Numbered from the stretch's first letter, positions 12,486 through 22,465 are shown. The stretch: 64,000 nt of DNA from Symbiodinium natans (GCA_905221605.1 CAJNDS010002725.1:1-64000), one strand, 5' to 3'. Made by a program: numbers and translations. Notes: a model not told the origin generated them from the letters alone.

Positions 12486-15400
12486 CTAACGTATCATTTC
12501 TCCGCCACGCACCATGCCAATTCGACAAGATCAAGGGTTGGAGGATTTAGGGCTGTAGAGGTTAGGGTCTACTTAGGGTTTAGGGCATCTAGAGTAACCT
12601 TTCATACCTCGAATAAGTGAAGTGTTCCTGAATTCTACATGCTATACTCTAGGTCGAGATTCAGTCATCCCGATCCTGTCAGAAGATGCCGTAGGGTGGT
12701 GTGTGGGGACATCCGAGAGGAACCCCCCTAAAACCTAAAACCTAAAACCTAAAACCTAAAAACCTAAAAACCTAAAACCTAAACCCTAAACCCTAAACCC
12801 TACACCAAACCCTAAACCCCAAGCCCTAAACGCTAACCGAAGATTCCAAAACAAATGCTGCGCACAGATGCCGGCACTTGAACAGCAGCAGGGTGGCCAT
12901 GGTCTCGATGCTTTGATCACCCCTGTGGTCATGGGTTCCCTACCACCCCCCCTCTATACTACTCCCCTCTATACCGGCTTAGGCGGTTTAGGGTTTAGGG
13001 TTTAGGGTTTAGGGCTACGGGAACCCATGATGTGGATTGTTTCTAGAAGGAGGGAATGAGGTACCCAAAACAATCTTCAAAGGGTATGTGCGTATGTGTG
13101 CGTATATATATATATATGTATATGTATATTTATTTATTTATTTACTCGAATGTTCCATATTTGGCCTCCCAAACCTCCAAGTACACTCCAAAGAAGCCCG
13201 CAAGCTACACCTCGACTCCATAGAGACCTAAACCCTAAGACCCTAAACCCTAAAAACCCTACCGGCCATGGAGTGGGCGAGCTTGCCGAATCCCATATGA
13301 CCTTTGCCACCCCAAACCCCAAACCCCAAACCCTAAACCCTAAACCCTGAACCCTGAACGCCCTCAAGCAACAGGAGCCTGCTAGTTTGCACAGGGCTTC
13401 GGCCTCAAGAATGGTTGAGAGTTTAGGGTTTAGGGTTTAGGGTTTAGGGTTTGGGTTTAGGGTTTAGGCTTTTGGGTTTTGAGTTTGGGAGTCTAGGGTT
13501 GAGGAATGCTTGAACCCCGAAAACCGCTCCGAGTGCTGCAGGCCAGGCCTGTCCACGTAGCTGCCAAGGAAGACGTACTTGGCCTTAGGGTTTAGGGTTT
13601 AGGGTGTAGGGTTTAGAGTTCAGTGTTTAGGGGTTTCGAGTGGCTTCCGGAATGTCCGCCAAGCTCTTGAGTCGGTAGTTTAGGAATTACGCGGCCCGCA
13701 AGCTCACAGCAGCAAGTATCGCCACAAGACACTCCTTGCAGGTGCCTCTGACCCGAATGCACAACATCTTTGTGCAGCCCTAAACCCTAAACCCTACACC
13801 CTACACCCTAAACCCTACACCCTAAACCACAAACCTACACCCTACTTGGCCCTGGAAAACCCCTAAGTACCTTAAGAACAAAACCCTCCACCCCCCACCA
13901 AGGAACACACTGTGCAGCTTCGATTCACCTGCCCGGGATCGCCGAGCCGGTCAAAAATCCAGCACAGCTGCTGAAAATTTCCTGGGCATGTCGAGTTCTC
14001 GTAGGGTTTAGGGTTTAGGGTTTAGGGCATTTGGAGCTGGAACATCCTTATCCCCCAAACCGCCCCAAGAAGGTATACTAAAGGGACTCCATGCTCAAAT
14101 CATCCTTCGACCCCTCCCCCTAATTAAACACCCCCTACCCCCTATTATTAAATACCCCCCCCCCTATGCTCTAATATAACCATCATAGGGGTACTGAATA
14201 TTAGGCCCTAAACCCCTAAACCCTAAACCCGAAACCCTAAACCACAATAGGGGTACTTAAAATTAGGGGGTAGGGGGGGGTTAACATTAGGGGGAGGGGA
14301 ATTAGGCCATGTTCCAACTGTCTGGAGTTTACTGCATGAGGTCGATAGGCTCAGGGTCTTGTGGTTTAGGGCTAGGGTAAACCCTAAACCCTGAACCCTG
14401 AACCCTAAACCCCAAACCCTACACCCTAAACCCTGGATTCTTTAATGTTTTGGGTTTTAGGTTTGGGGCCTGACGTCATACAATCCTTGCGCAACTTCAT
14501 GTTAAAGCAGGCGTGCCCAGAACCACAGCGGAAACCGGGTTCTCCAACCCGACCGTTTAGGGTTTAGGGTTTAGGGTTCGGGTTGCGGGTTGCTAGGTGT
14601 TTACTTGAAGGGGGTGCCATGTGTACATCCAGAACATTGAACATTGAAGAGCTCTTGAGATTTTTGCGAGGTCATACGCATACACAAAAGGCTACTTCAA
14701 GCTCTCTTTGGTTTAGGGCTCAGGGTACAAACTGGATGCTGACCTTGTTGGGTGCACATGCCTGGGGCCTAAGCCCCTAAACCTAAACCCTAAACCCTAA
14801 ACCCTACACCCTACACCTTAAACCCTAAACCCGAAACCCTAAAATCCTGCGTATGATCGACTGAGGATCCCAACATGAACCCTGAAGCACTTGCCTGGGG
14901 CCCTCTCGCATCCAGGAAGGGGTCAATGCAAAGTAAACTCAGGGTTTAGGGTTTAGGGTTTAGGGCTTAGGGCTGAGGGTGCAGAATACAACTTGGAGGT
15001 TCAGAGTACCTGTATCCCCAAGTCTAACCGTCCGTATAAGTCCCCTACGTTCACTTCGTAGGCTATAAGTAGACGTATAAATGGGGGTAGTAGTACCCGG
15101 GAACTTGCAAGAAGCAAGTAGTTCCCAACGTGATGTCCTTGGCCGCTGTCATCCCTGTACATGCAACTTGCCATAAAACACAACCCACACTAAACCCCAA
15201 ACCCCACACCCCAACCCCAAACTCTAAACCCTAAACCCTAAACCCCGAACCCTAAACCCAAACCCTAAACCCTAAACCCTAAACCCTGCATATCACACCA
15301 AGCCACCCATAACCGCACCGCAAACGTTCACCTCATTGGGCCGTGAGGGTGCGTCGTGGCCGACGCTTTAGAAAACCAGACTGTGGACTTCAGGGTTTAG

Positions 15401-16640
15401 GGTTTAGGGTTTGGGGTTTAGGGTTTAGGTTTAGGGTTTAGGGTGTAAGTGTTTAGGGTTTAGGGTTTGGGGTGTAAGTGTTTAGGGTTTAGGGTTTAGG
15501 GTTTAGGGTGTAAGTGTTTAGGGTTTAGGGTTTAGGGTTTAGGGTTTAGGGTTTAGGGTTTAGGGTTTAGGGTTTAGGGTTTAGGGTTTAGGGTTTAGGG
15601 TTTAGGGTTTAGGGTTTAGGGCTTAGGGTTTAGGGTGTAAGTGTTTTGGGTTTGGGGTGTTGGTGGTGAGGACATGATCTTGTAGCTGCCGCTGAGCAAA
15701 ACAAGATCACCCTAAACCCTAAACCCTAAACCCTAAACCCTAAACCCAAAACCTCTACCCTAAACCCTAAACCCTAAACCCTAAACCCTAAACCCTAAAC
15801 CCTAAACCCTAAACCCTAAAGGGAGTGGCCTCTTATGGGCTTGCATCTTGTGTTAGGGTCGTTATTCGGGTTTAGGGTTTAGGGTTTCGGTTACATGGTC
15901 CCTTGATATTGGCCCTTAGAAGGGGACCCCTTGTTTACCCACCTAAACCCTAAACCCTAAACCCTAAACCCTAAACCCTAAACCCTAAACCCTAAACCCT
16001 AAACCCTAAACCCTAAACCCTAAAACTCATACATCAGCACCCTTTAAAGAGGATAAAACCACATGAAGGGCCCATGAAACTGCTCTTAGATCGTGGCAGG
16101 TTAACGACTCCTAACATAGCACAGCTCCATCGGAAACTCGAAGTGTGTTTGAATTTGAAAGCGCAAGAGCAGGTTAGAGGCCTCTGCAGGTGTGGAGTTG
16201 TGGGGGGTGTAAACTCTTCCTTCGTCTGTATTCGCAGATTCGAGGGACACTGCCATGCTCCACCCTAACCCTAAACCCTAAACCCTAAACCCTAGGAATG
16301 CTTGTGATACACGGCCTCTTGATTTTCGTGCGTGGGTCGCGACCTGATGGTTTCTGCAAAAGCCTTGTTTTTGCAGCAGGCCTCGGCGCACAGCCCAGTT
16401 TCAGCACCACGCTCACTGCTGAGAGCCCTAAACCGAGCCGTGGGTTTAGGGTTTAGGGTTTAGGGCTTAGGGCTTAGGGCTTAGGGCTTAGGGCTGAGGG
16501 CTTAGGGCTTAGGGCTTAGGGTTTAGGGTTTAGGGTGTACCTAAATCCCTAAATCCTAAGCTGTGCCACGCCGGCCCAGGCACGGGGGCAGCCAAGTCCA
16601 CCAAGCATGGCTCCGAAAGGAAGATTTCCACGGCGAGGTC
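1934..16640 (-). CDS. Split gene: PP1-like PPP phosphatase fold, probably catalytically dead
   Basis: Minus-strand patches join in order into a PPP-family Ser/Thr phosphatase domain. Proposed exons, 5' to 3': 16640-16584 ([19 protein letters not shown]), about 14541-14508 ([10 protein letters not shown]), 13981-13929 ([17 protein letters not shown]), 13583-13549 ([12 protein letters not shown]), 12922-12864 ([18 protein letters not shown]), 11048-11023 (LVLLRGRH), 10073-10000 ([15 protein letters not shown]), 7059-6996 ([14 protein letters not shown]), 5923-5890 ([11 protein letters not shown]), 4927-about 4885 ([16 protein letters not shown]), 3861-3815 (RSCFGPDV), 2866-2832 ([12 protein letters not shown]), 1997-1934 ([15 protein letters not shown]). 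Most joins preserve frame using GT, GC or GA donors and AG acceptors. The small 26-nt exon and the joins around 5.9-3.8 kb are least certain, and residues are missing there relative to PP1. The family hallmarks GDYVDRG, GNHE and HGG read GSYVDRG, RGRHE and PNG, so metal ligands are lost. The N-terminus and the last exons are not resolved. Confidence 0.68.
2150..2514. repeat. Shell D, copy 1: poly-G and about 31-bp minisatellite
   Basis: Left shell: A-rich tract, CCCACTCGCCCAAAGAATCC, then CATTAGGAAAATA. Right shell: GATAGAGAGG followed by a TTTAGGG array. Between them, from about 2,263, lie about six units of CAGATTGACCGAAAAGTCAC type and a G22 tract at 2,385-2,406, then AT-rich sequence. The shell recurs at 46,641-46,992 with a different minisatellite. 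Confidence 0.78.
2832..2866 (-). CDS. PPP exon: [12 protein letters not shown]
   Basis: CCCAG|GTGGCG opens the exon, which reads [12 protein letters not shown] and stops at GATCT|GC. With the exon at 3861-3815 it makes [17 protein letters not shown], aligning residue for residue with PP1 FGADVVSKFLNRHDLDL. That supports both the GC-AG junctions and the reading of the whole locus as one split gene. Confidence 0.75.
4598..4696. mobile_element. Inverted-repeat element, family A
   Basis: Ends TTGGGATGTTTTCCC and GGGGGAACATCCCAA frame a near-palindrome of about 99 bp with TATACTAACAGCCTTAATGG and its complement inside. Further copies lie at 19,399-19,542, 27,864-27,964 and about 29,829-29,922. 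Confidence 0.82.
4885..4927 (-). CDS. PPP exon: [16 protein letters not shown]
   Basis: After an AG acceptor the frame reads [20 protein letters not shown], a near-exact PP1 family block (RPTDVPDQGLLCDLLW). The downstream boundary is uncertain; a GC donor after the Trp codon would continue into the exon at 3861. The segment between HGG-like and RPTDVPD blocks is about six residues shorter than PP1, so a tiny exon may be missing. Confidence 0.75.
6016..6128. mobile_element. Short inverted-repeat element
   Basis: Ends GATCCCAAAGGGTCCGGAGT and GTACTTAGGACCCTTTGGGG pair over about 18 bp. Part of the same sequence (ACCCTACTTCTACTATGG) occurs near 445-470. Confidence 0.55.
6996..7059 (-). CDS. PPP exon: FNCMP block
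   Basis: Reads [21 protein letters not shown], the counterpart of PP1 TFTDCFNCLP...KIFC. The exon ends TTTGC|GTGCCC, a GT donor. Joined to 5923 it continues VPNGLSLDL, where active PPP enzymes have HGGLSPDL, so the His ligand is Pro. The neighbouring intron carries a short TTTAGGG run at 6,940-6,975. Confidence 0.72.
7775..9300. repeat. Paralogous block P1
   Basis: Left boundary TGTAGCAGTGGTCAGCTG then GACATGCCCACCCCAAGACC; right boundary GGCAGGCTCTGCAGCCCAGC then CACAGAAGGAGAGG beside an array. Both boundaries recur at 35.0 and 37.1 kb, but the centres differ. P1 holds about 2.5 copies of a 140-bp unit (8,036-8,370, CGGAGGGCCTTCT motif) and the 8.55-9.37-kb tandem duplication. Confidence 0.8.
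8552..9374. repeat. Tandem duplication, about 400-bp units
   Basis: Units 8,552-8,978 and 8,979-9,374 are nearly identical, from CTCCCAGGGGGCCAGGGGCC to GACAGCACATGGCGGGGGA. The second lacks about 30 bp. The ORFs that span the pair are by-products of G+C-rich sequence read in several frames. Confidence 0.88.
9868..9969. mobile_element. Inverted-repeat element, family E
   Basis: Ends TACAGGGTGGGGCCCCC and GGGGGCCCCACCCTGTA, a 17-bp perfect inverted repeat, with (T)TATAAC direct motifs inside. It is the shorter of two copies. Compared with 38,199-38,321 it lacks about 21 bp between two GGxCCTTATAAC motifs. Confidence 0.86.
10000..10073 (-). CDS. PPP exon: [11 protein letters not shown] block
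   Basis: Reads [19 protein letters not shown] then LKFWK, a close match to the PP1 segment [18 protein letters not shown] followed by KLWK. It ends TTCTGGAA|GC and joins CCAG|GACCTGG at 7059, giving [14 protein letters not shown]. The roughly 2.9-kb intron between them holds the large duplicated block at 7.8-9.4 kb. Confidence 0.82.
10084..10222. repeat. Long TTTAGGG array
   Basis: About 19 units, nearly perfect, just upstream of the [11 protein letters not shown] phosphatase exon on its coding strand. Other long runs: 5,345-5,459; 27,344-27,434; 29,316-29,394; 29,608-29,800; 33,300-33,420; 33,565-33,665; 47,349-47,520; 49,770-49,905. Confidence 0.95.
10546..10648. mobile_element. Inverted-repeat element, family F
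   Basis: Ends ACTTGGAGGTTCTTAGTA and GTACCCTGAACCTCCAAGT, with repeated CTTATAAC-type motifs. A larger relative lies at 48,213-48,366 and a partial one starts near 14,993. Confidence 0.75.
11841..11876. repeat. C19-G17 homopolymer palindrome
   Basis: Nineteen C are followed directly by seventeen G, an unspaced perfect hairpin and G-quadruplex candidate. Other long G or C tracts: 6,464-6,487; about 12,457-12,485; about 24,505-24,522; 33,836-33,860; 40,871-40,890; 46,800-46,822. Confidence 0.95.
13549..13583 (-). CDS. PPP exon carrying GSYVDR (altered GDYVDRG)
   Basis: The exon follows an AG acceptor formed by a telomeric run (CCCTAAG) and reads [12 protein letters not shown]. It ends on a GC donor (GACAG|GCCTGG). 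Joined to the exon at 12922 (CCACAG|GGGTGATC) it gives [17 protein letters not shown], the PP1 block GDYVDRGKQSLETICLL. The first Asp of the motif, a metal ligand in PPP enzymes, is Ser. The intron is GC-AG and contains a TTTAGGG array near 12,990. Confidence 0.72.
14033..14331. mobile_element. Family N element with internal telomeric array
   Basis: Left arm GGAGCTGGAACATCCTTATC, right arm GCCATGTTCCAACTGTCTGG. Inside are GGTATACTAAAGGGACTCC, T/C-rich stretches and a short CCCTAAA run. A paralogue at 21,749-21,930 has the same arms and its own, longer array. Confidence 0.66.
15440..15650. repeat. Higher-order telomeric repeat with GTGTAAGTG
   Basis: TTTAGGG runs are punctuated four times by GTGTAAGTGTTTAGGG, giving a repeat of repeats. 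The spacer is shared exactly, so whole segments were duplicated, not only heptamers. Confidence 0.85.
15889..16083. mobile_element. Family G element split by a CCCTAAA array
   Basis: Left half GGTTACATGGTCCCTTGATA, right half CACATGAAGGGCCCATGAAA, as in the intact copy at about 26,500-26,635. A CCCTAAA run of about 12 units interrupts the middle. Confidence 0.7.
16584..16640 (-). CDS. PPP exon: N-terminal [14 protein letters not shown]
   Basis: The exon starts at an AG formed in a TTCAGGG-type array (CCCTGAG|GAC) and reads [19 protein letters not shown] before a GT donor. This is the conserved lead-in to the PPP core (IFLSQPILLELEAP in PP1). The next block (about 14,508-14,541) reads [10 protein letters not shown] where active enzymes have ICGDIHG, which would also remove the Asp and His of that motif. 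That join is less secure. Confidence 0.62.
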
Positions 16641-18009
16641 CTCAGGGTTCAGGGTTCAGGGTTCAGGGTTCAGGGTTCAGGGTTTAGGGTTTAGGGTTTA
16701 GGGTTTAGGTTTTAGGGCTCAAAACCTCTTAGGGTAGTTACATGGGCCCTTACCTCCATTTAAGGGTGCTGAAATATGGGCCCTTGGGTTGTGTGGAGTA
16801 TACAAGGGGCATAAGAGGGTCCTCTTCTAAGGGCCCCTCCTCAGGGACCATGAAACCCTGAACCCTGAACCCTAGACCCTAAACCCTAAACCCTAAACCC
16901 TAAACCCTAAACCCTAAACCCTATAGGGTTGGGGCTTTAGGGATTGGGTTGGGTTTAAGCAGTCTCGCGTTCAGGTCTTCATCTTGAAGTCTTCTGCACC
17001 TGCCATAGCCATCCTCCCTTGTAGGGGTTCTACCTTGGACCCTTAAGGTTGTACCCTTGGGTTTTGGGATCCCTTTTTAAGGATCCCTAAGGGAATATAA
17101 GGGCCATATTAGGAGTATATTAAGGGGAACCTTTAGGGGTACCACCTTAGGGGTCCGAGTCTGAATCCCTTGATCCCTCAAACCCCAGCATCCTCACAGA
17201 CACTAAGCACTCGTTTTTTGAACCCGCGCTATGCATCTGCCTAAGCCCTAAACCCTTAAACCCTGAAGCCTTAAGCCCTAACCCCTAAACCCCTAAACCC
17301 TTAAACCCTGAAAACCAAGTTCCCTAAACCCTTCAACCCTGAACTCATGGACCCCCACCCTCACCCAAGACCTCACCCGAAACCCGAAACACTAAACCCT
17401 AAACCATAAAACCCTAAACCCTAAACCCTAAAACCCTAAACCCTAAACCCTAAACCTTCAACCCTAAACCCTAAACCCTAAGCAATGAATCAGGAACTTG
17501 GGGAAGCTCGCCTGGGTTTAGGGTTTAGGGCTTAGGGTCTAAAGGATTATAGAGGGTGTTAAGAAGGTTGAAGAGTTTCAGGGATTTCGGGGTTTAGGGT
17601 TTGCACTTACACATCTCGCATCAGCGTAGCAACTAGAGGACCCTAAACCCTAAACCCTAAACCCTAAACCCTAAACCCTAAACCCTAAACCCTAAACCCT
17701 AAACCCTAAACCCTATGAGGCCCAGGAGTCCGGGCAACACCAAGAGCAGCCAAAGCTCTACGACCTTCTCGAGATCCTCCTGGCCTGGGGCCAACCCAGA
17801 CCCCCTAAAAGATCTTAGGGGTTTACAGGGGTTTAGGGTTTAGGGTTTAGGGTTTAGGGTTTAGGGTTTAGGGTTAGGGTTTAGGGTTTAGGGTTTAGGG
17901 TTTAGGGTTTAGGGTTTAGGGTTTAGGGTTAGGGTTTAGGGTTTAGGGTTTATGGTTTGAGGGTTTGAGGGTTCGAGGGTTTGAGGGTTTAGGGATGAGG
18001 GATCGACAA

Positions 18010-19900
18010 GTAGATCAGCTCAAGTGTTCCTCGATGGTAGCAGGAGGGGGCACGACTTCTACTGATCCTCCCAGGGGTCTGGGAACCGGGATCAGGAGAC
18101 CCTCCCCAATTCTCTCAAACGTGTCAGGAGCGTAGAGTTCAGAGTTTTCGGGAAGAATGCAGCGCTGAACCCTAAGCCCTAAACCCTAAACCCGAATTAA
18201 ACCCTAAACCCTGAACTCTAAACCCTAAACCCCTAAACCCTTAAACCCTAAACCCCTAAACCCCAAAACCCGAACCTTACAAAGGCTTGAGGGCGCTCAG
18301 GAGTCCACTGATTGGCCATTCCGTTCTTGGCTTGGAAGAGCGCAGTCTCCTCGTGGTTGCCCTAAACCCCAGGGTTTAGGGCTTAGGGTTTAGGGTTTAG
18401 GGTTTAGGGTCTAGGGTTTAGGGTTTAGGGTTTAAGGTTTAGGGTTTAGGGTTTAGGGTAACCTTAAACCCTAAACCTGAATCCTGTTTTGCATCACCTT
18501 AAACCCTAAACCCTAAAGCCCACAAACCCGAAGCCCTAAACCCAGGTTGTGCGCTTCGGGTTTGGGAATTCAGGGAGTTGAAATCTTAAGTTGGGAATGA
18601 GAATGGTGGAGGCCTAATCAACTTGGATGGGAATATGGGGGCTTGTTCCAGTGAGAAGCGGAAACGCTGGTAATCCTTGAAGTTTAGGGTTTAGGGTTTA
18701 GGGTTTACGTTTTTACCACTGGCCGAACCATCGCACTACGTTGCGGAACATCGAGTTTCGCGGCGAACCCTGAACCCTCAACCCTAACTCGCCTCTAGCA
18801 CCACTTAAAGAAGTCTGGGCCTGGGACATCTGGGTTTCGGGTTTTAAGATTTAGGGCCCCTCCCCCCAGCCCTCCCCACTCCCCATATACCCCACACCCT
18901 AAACTCGAAACCCCACCCCGCAACAAAAATAATAAACATAAAATCACAAATAAAAAGAATGGAAATACAATAACAATAACAATAACAATAACAATAACAA
19001 TAACAATAACAATAACAATAACAATAACAATAACAATCACAATCACAATCACAATCACAATAACAATAACAATAACAATAGCAATAACAATAGCAATCAC
19101 AATAACAATAACAGTACCAGTAACAATAACAGTAACAATAACATTCACAACAACAATAACAATAACAATAGCACAGCTACAGTAACAGTAGCAGTAGCAG
19201 TAACAGTACCAATACCAATACCAATTCCAATAACAATAACAATGACAATAACAATACTAAGAATAAGAATAATAAAAGTAATAAACCGTTGTGCCCATTA
19301 CTGCTCTTCCTGAAGCTGTCCCCTAAGCCCCTGAACCCTTGAAACTGGAAACAAAACCTTCATACTAACAGTCCTAGGGTTTAGGGGTTTAGGGTTTAGG
19401 GATGTTCCCCCCTTGTACTAACCGTCCTCAAGAAGGATTCGAATAGGGGTGCTGATTCCTTGCTAGAAGGACTCTTAGTACAAGGATAGGGGGGTGTCAT
19501 AATTCCTGCTAAGGACTGTTTGCATAGAGGGGCAACATCCCAGACTTGAACTCTAAACCAACTCTAAGATCCAAGACCTTGAGCCCTTGAAACCCTGAAA
19601 CTCCAGACCCGAAGCCGAAATCCTAAACCCTAAGCCCAAACCCTAAACCCTAAACCCTAAAGCCTAAACCCTAAACCTGACAGCGAGCCTATCAGAACTA
19701 GGCAGCTCTCAAGTCATGTACAACCCTCAAACCTCATTGGGTTAAGGAACCCTAAACCCTAAACCCTAAACCCTAAACCCTAAACCCTAAACCCTAAACC
19801 CTAAACCCTAAACCCCCACGCGTTCTGAGGCACTCGAGGAGGCCCATCACGTCCAGGTCTTTGGCAACCATGTACAGCGTTGCATCTCCTGGAGCTTTCC
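18010..19900 (-). CDS. Possible upstream exons with ankyrin-like character
   Basis: Three minus-strand patches are open and protein-like: about 19,895-19,820 (GDATLYMVAKDLDVMGLLECL), 18,362-18,290 (GNHEETALFQAKNGMANQ) and 18,130-18,010 (FERIGEGLLIPVPRPLGG). The first two resemble ankyrin repeats (xTxLxxAxxxxxxxxLL). They may be an N-terminal extension of the phosphatase-like gene or a separate gene. GNHE in the second is probably coincidental, because the following residues do not fit a phosphatase. Boundaries are not assigned. Confidence 0.32.
18968..19262. repeat. AACAAT-type microsatellite
   Basis: Hexamer/trimer-like array of AATAAC with AATCAC and AGTAAC variants toward the right. It generates a spurious Val-Ile ORF on the minus strand. 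Confidence 0.95.
19399..19542. mobile_element. Inverted-repeat element, family A
   Basis: Ends GGGATGTTCCCCCC and GGGGCAACATCCC. It shares the palindromic arms of the copy at 4,598 but is longer, with a diverged centre. Confidence 0.75.
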
Positions 19901-21112
19901 TAGGGTTTAGGGTTTAGGGTTTAGGGTTTAGGGTTTAGGGTTTAGGGTTTAGGGTTTAGGGTTTAGGGTTTAGGGTTACCAGGGTAGCTAAGGAGTTTCC
20001 CTAAACCGCTTGCTTCTCAAATAGCCGAAGAAAGAGAAGGTTTACCTTCAGCTTCCCTACAAAATATGCAAACCTGCAGAGCTTAAAGCGTGACGTGTGC
20101 AAGCATGTCCCCGGCGTCGATCGTGAGACGTACTACCAAAGGGGGGAATTGGGAGGGGCGCAGTCTAAGCTATGAAAACCATAATAAACTTTACACGAGT
20201 TTAGGGTTTGGGGTTTCCTCCATCTTCGTCGACATAGAATATGGCAGCAGACGGCGCCACTAAGAGAACATACTCTTAAAAACTACTCTAAACTTGCATG
20301 AACCTTTCAGCGATTGAAGAAGACCTTGGCTCACCTTAACCCGAATCCCGAAATCCTAAAGCCACAACGTACTGAACGTAGTGCTGGCGACCATGTCCTG
20401 GTCTGTTACTAGGAATTTTAGGAATCGGGCCTCCTAGAATGAAGGGTCTAGATAGGAGGATGTAAGCCAACTCCCTTGGTTTTACGGGGACAAGCAGCCC
20501 AAGCCATGCGAGTGGCCGGCTAAAGACAGACTGCCGAAGGTCTCATCATCGCGTAAGGTGCGGTCCTGTGCAGGTTCCAAGATAGAGTCTGAGGTCTTCG
20601 TCTTGCGCTGAGGTCGGCCCTACACCTTCAACCCTAAACCCTAAACCCGAAACCCGAAACCCTAAACCCGCAGAGGTCGGGTGTCTCGAGCTTCGGGTTA
20701 AGGCCTTCGGGTGCGAAACCGTAAGCACTTCCCAGGCTTCGACTTGTCTGATCTGCGTGGTTGAACTTGCAAGCGCAGTGTTGCTTACAGGCGGACTAAC
20801 AACTGTTAGTAACAGTATCTGATGAGATGCGAAAGAGTGCAATGTCCTGCCAAGCCATACACAGGCCCGCCAACGACTTGAACATTCATGATGGATGGTG
20901 ATTTAGGGTTTAGGGTTTAGGGTGTAGGGTTTAAGGTTTAGGCCTAAAAGTACCGAGATACATGGTGGTCGCTGCCAGGGTTGAGGGTTAAGCGTTTAGG
21001 GATCTACCTGCATGTACCCTTTGAATAACTACCCACCTGTACCTTGTACATATACAATTACCTGTGTACTTTTCTATGTATTGTTATTACTTTACATGTA
21101 TATGAATATATT

Positions 21113-21252
21113 CATCTGAAGTAGGGTATATATTTCTTGTACCCCCCACCCAAAAGGACACCCAGTATAGACGCTCGCCAATATTAAAAAAAAAAAAAAA
21201 AAAGCAACCTTATACACACTCACCAAGAGCAGACATATAAACCCTACTTCAT
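21113..21252. mobile_element. Family C element
   Basis: Begins CATCTGAAGTAGGGTATATA and ends CATATAAACCCTACTTCATA. The interior shares AAAAGGACACCCAGTATAGA and CAACCTTATACACACTCACC with the 1.4-kb copy, plus an A18 tract. A long AT-microsatellite follows. Confidence 0.72.
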
Positions 21253-21339
21253 ATATATATATATGTTTATTTTTTATATTTATATATGCATATACATATA
21301 TACACACATATAAATATATGTATATGCATAAATATATAC

Positions 21340-21370
<31 letters not shown>
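21240..21370. repeat. TATA microsatellite cluster
   Basis: TATATACATATA-type repeats directly beyond the family-C element. Similar tracts: 39,335-39,500; 43,255-43,340; 51,010-51,060. The flanks of the 2.36-kb inverted-repeat element are also of this type. Confidence 0.92.
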
Positions 21371-21372
<2 letters not shown>

Positions 21373-21748
21373 CATACCCCTTAGAGAGAAGCATAGGGTG
21401 ACATTAGGTACCTACTCCCCTCATTCCCCACGGTACCCCGCGCCTCCAGCATGAGATTCTGAAGAAACACCCCTGGGCCTCCGCTTGCTGCCACCCTGGC
21501 CTCCAAATTGTAAGGGAGCACCCAGGGTTTAGGGTTTAGGGTTTAAGTTTAGGGTTTAGGGTTTAGGGTTTAGGGTTTAGGGTTTAGGGTTTAGGGTTTA
21601 GGGTTTAGGGTTTAGGGTTTAGGGTTCAGGGTTCAGGGTTCAGGGTTTAGGGTTTAGGTTCGGGTTTAGGGTTAAGGCGATAGCTTTCGGATTCAGAAAA
21701 GCCTTCTCCAAAAGCCGACATCCTACACCCGATTCTCGCAAACCCCGG

Positions 21749-21930
21749 ACAGTTGGAGCATCCTTATCCCCATACCCCAAATGGTATACTAAAGGGAGTC
21801 CCAGCTCGAAGCATCCTTCAACCACACCCTAAACCCTAAACCCTAAACCCTAAACCCTAAACCCTAAACCCTAAACCCTAAACCCTAAAACCTTCATCCT
21901 TAAGCCATGTTCCAACTTTCTGGAGTTTGC
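21749..21930. mobile_element. Family N element with internal telomeric array
   Basis: Left arm AGTTGGAGCATCCTTATCCC, right arm GCCATGTTCCAACTTTCTGG. The interior GGTATACTAAAGGGAGTCC matches the 14-kb copy; about nine CCCTAAA units follow. Confidence 0.66.
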
Positions 21931-22149
21931 TGTAGGGTCTTCAGATCTTCGTGCGCAAGAGCTTCTGGCAGCTGGCGGTCAGTTCAAGGGCTTGGGGGCT
22001 TGGGGCTTGGGGCTTAGGGCTTGGGGCTTTGGGCTTGGGGTTAGGGGTTTAGGGTTTAGGGTTTAGGGGGGTAGCGCTTAGGATTTAGGGTTAGGTTTAG
22101 GGTTTAGGGCTTGGGGCTTGTGGCTTGGGGCTTAGGAGTTTTGAGGTTA

Positions 22150-22465
22150 TACGGCCGGTCTAAACGTTTTGCCACGCAGATCAGCAAGCAGTTGTCATTG
22201 GCTGGACTCATGGGCAGGCCACCAGCCTTGGTTGCATGCACCAAAGGGCCACACTCTGGGGTTTAGGGTTTAGGGTTGAGGGTTTAGGGTTTAAGGTTTT
22301 CACCGGCAGTTTACTCGCTTCTGGATGCTTGCTGCCTGGTTGCTCCAAGCTATTGGAACACTCCTAAACACTAAACCCTAAACCCTAAACCCTCAGCCGC
22401 AGGCAGATAAGTTGCTTCTAGGCGATGCAGCAGCCGTCGTTCCTTGTTGACACAGCAGCGCAGCG
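22150..22465 (-). CDS. Possible exon patches, function unknown
   Basis: Minus-strand stretches at about 22,260-22,155 (PLVHATKAGGLPMSPANDNC) and 22,465-22,395 (SLRCCVNKERRLLHRLEATY) are open and use ordinary amino-acid mixtures, unlike the surrounding telomeric runs. They lie between the KCTD-like and phosphatase-like loci and could belong to either. I do not recognise a domain. Confidence 0.28.

Noticed and set aside
18290-18362. Second phosphatase with an intact GNHE motif
   Set aside because: The residues after GNHE (ETALFQAKNG) fit an ankyrin repeat better and no other phosphatase block lies beside it.
18795-19148. Val-Ile membrane-like ORF
   Set aside because: Translation of the AACAAT microsatellite.
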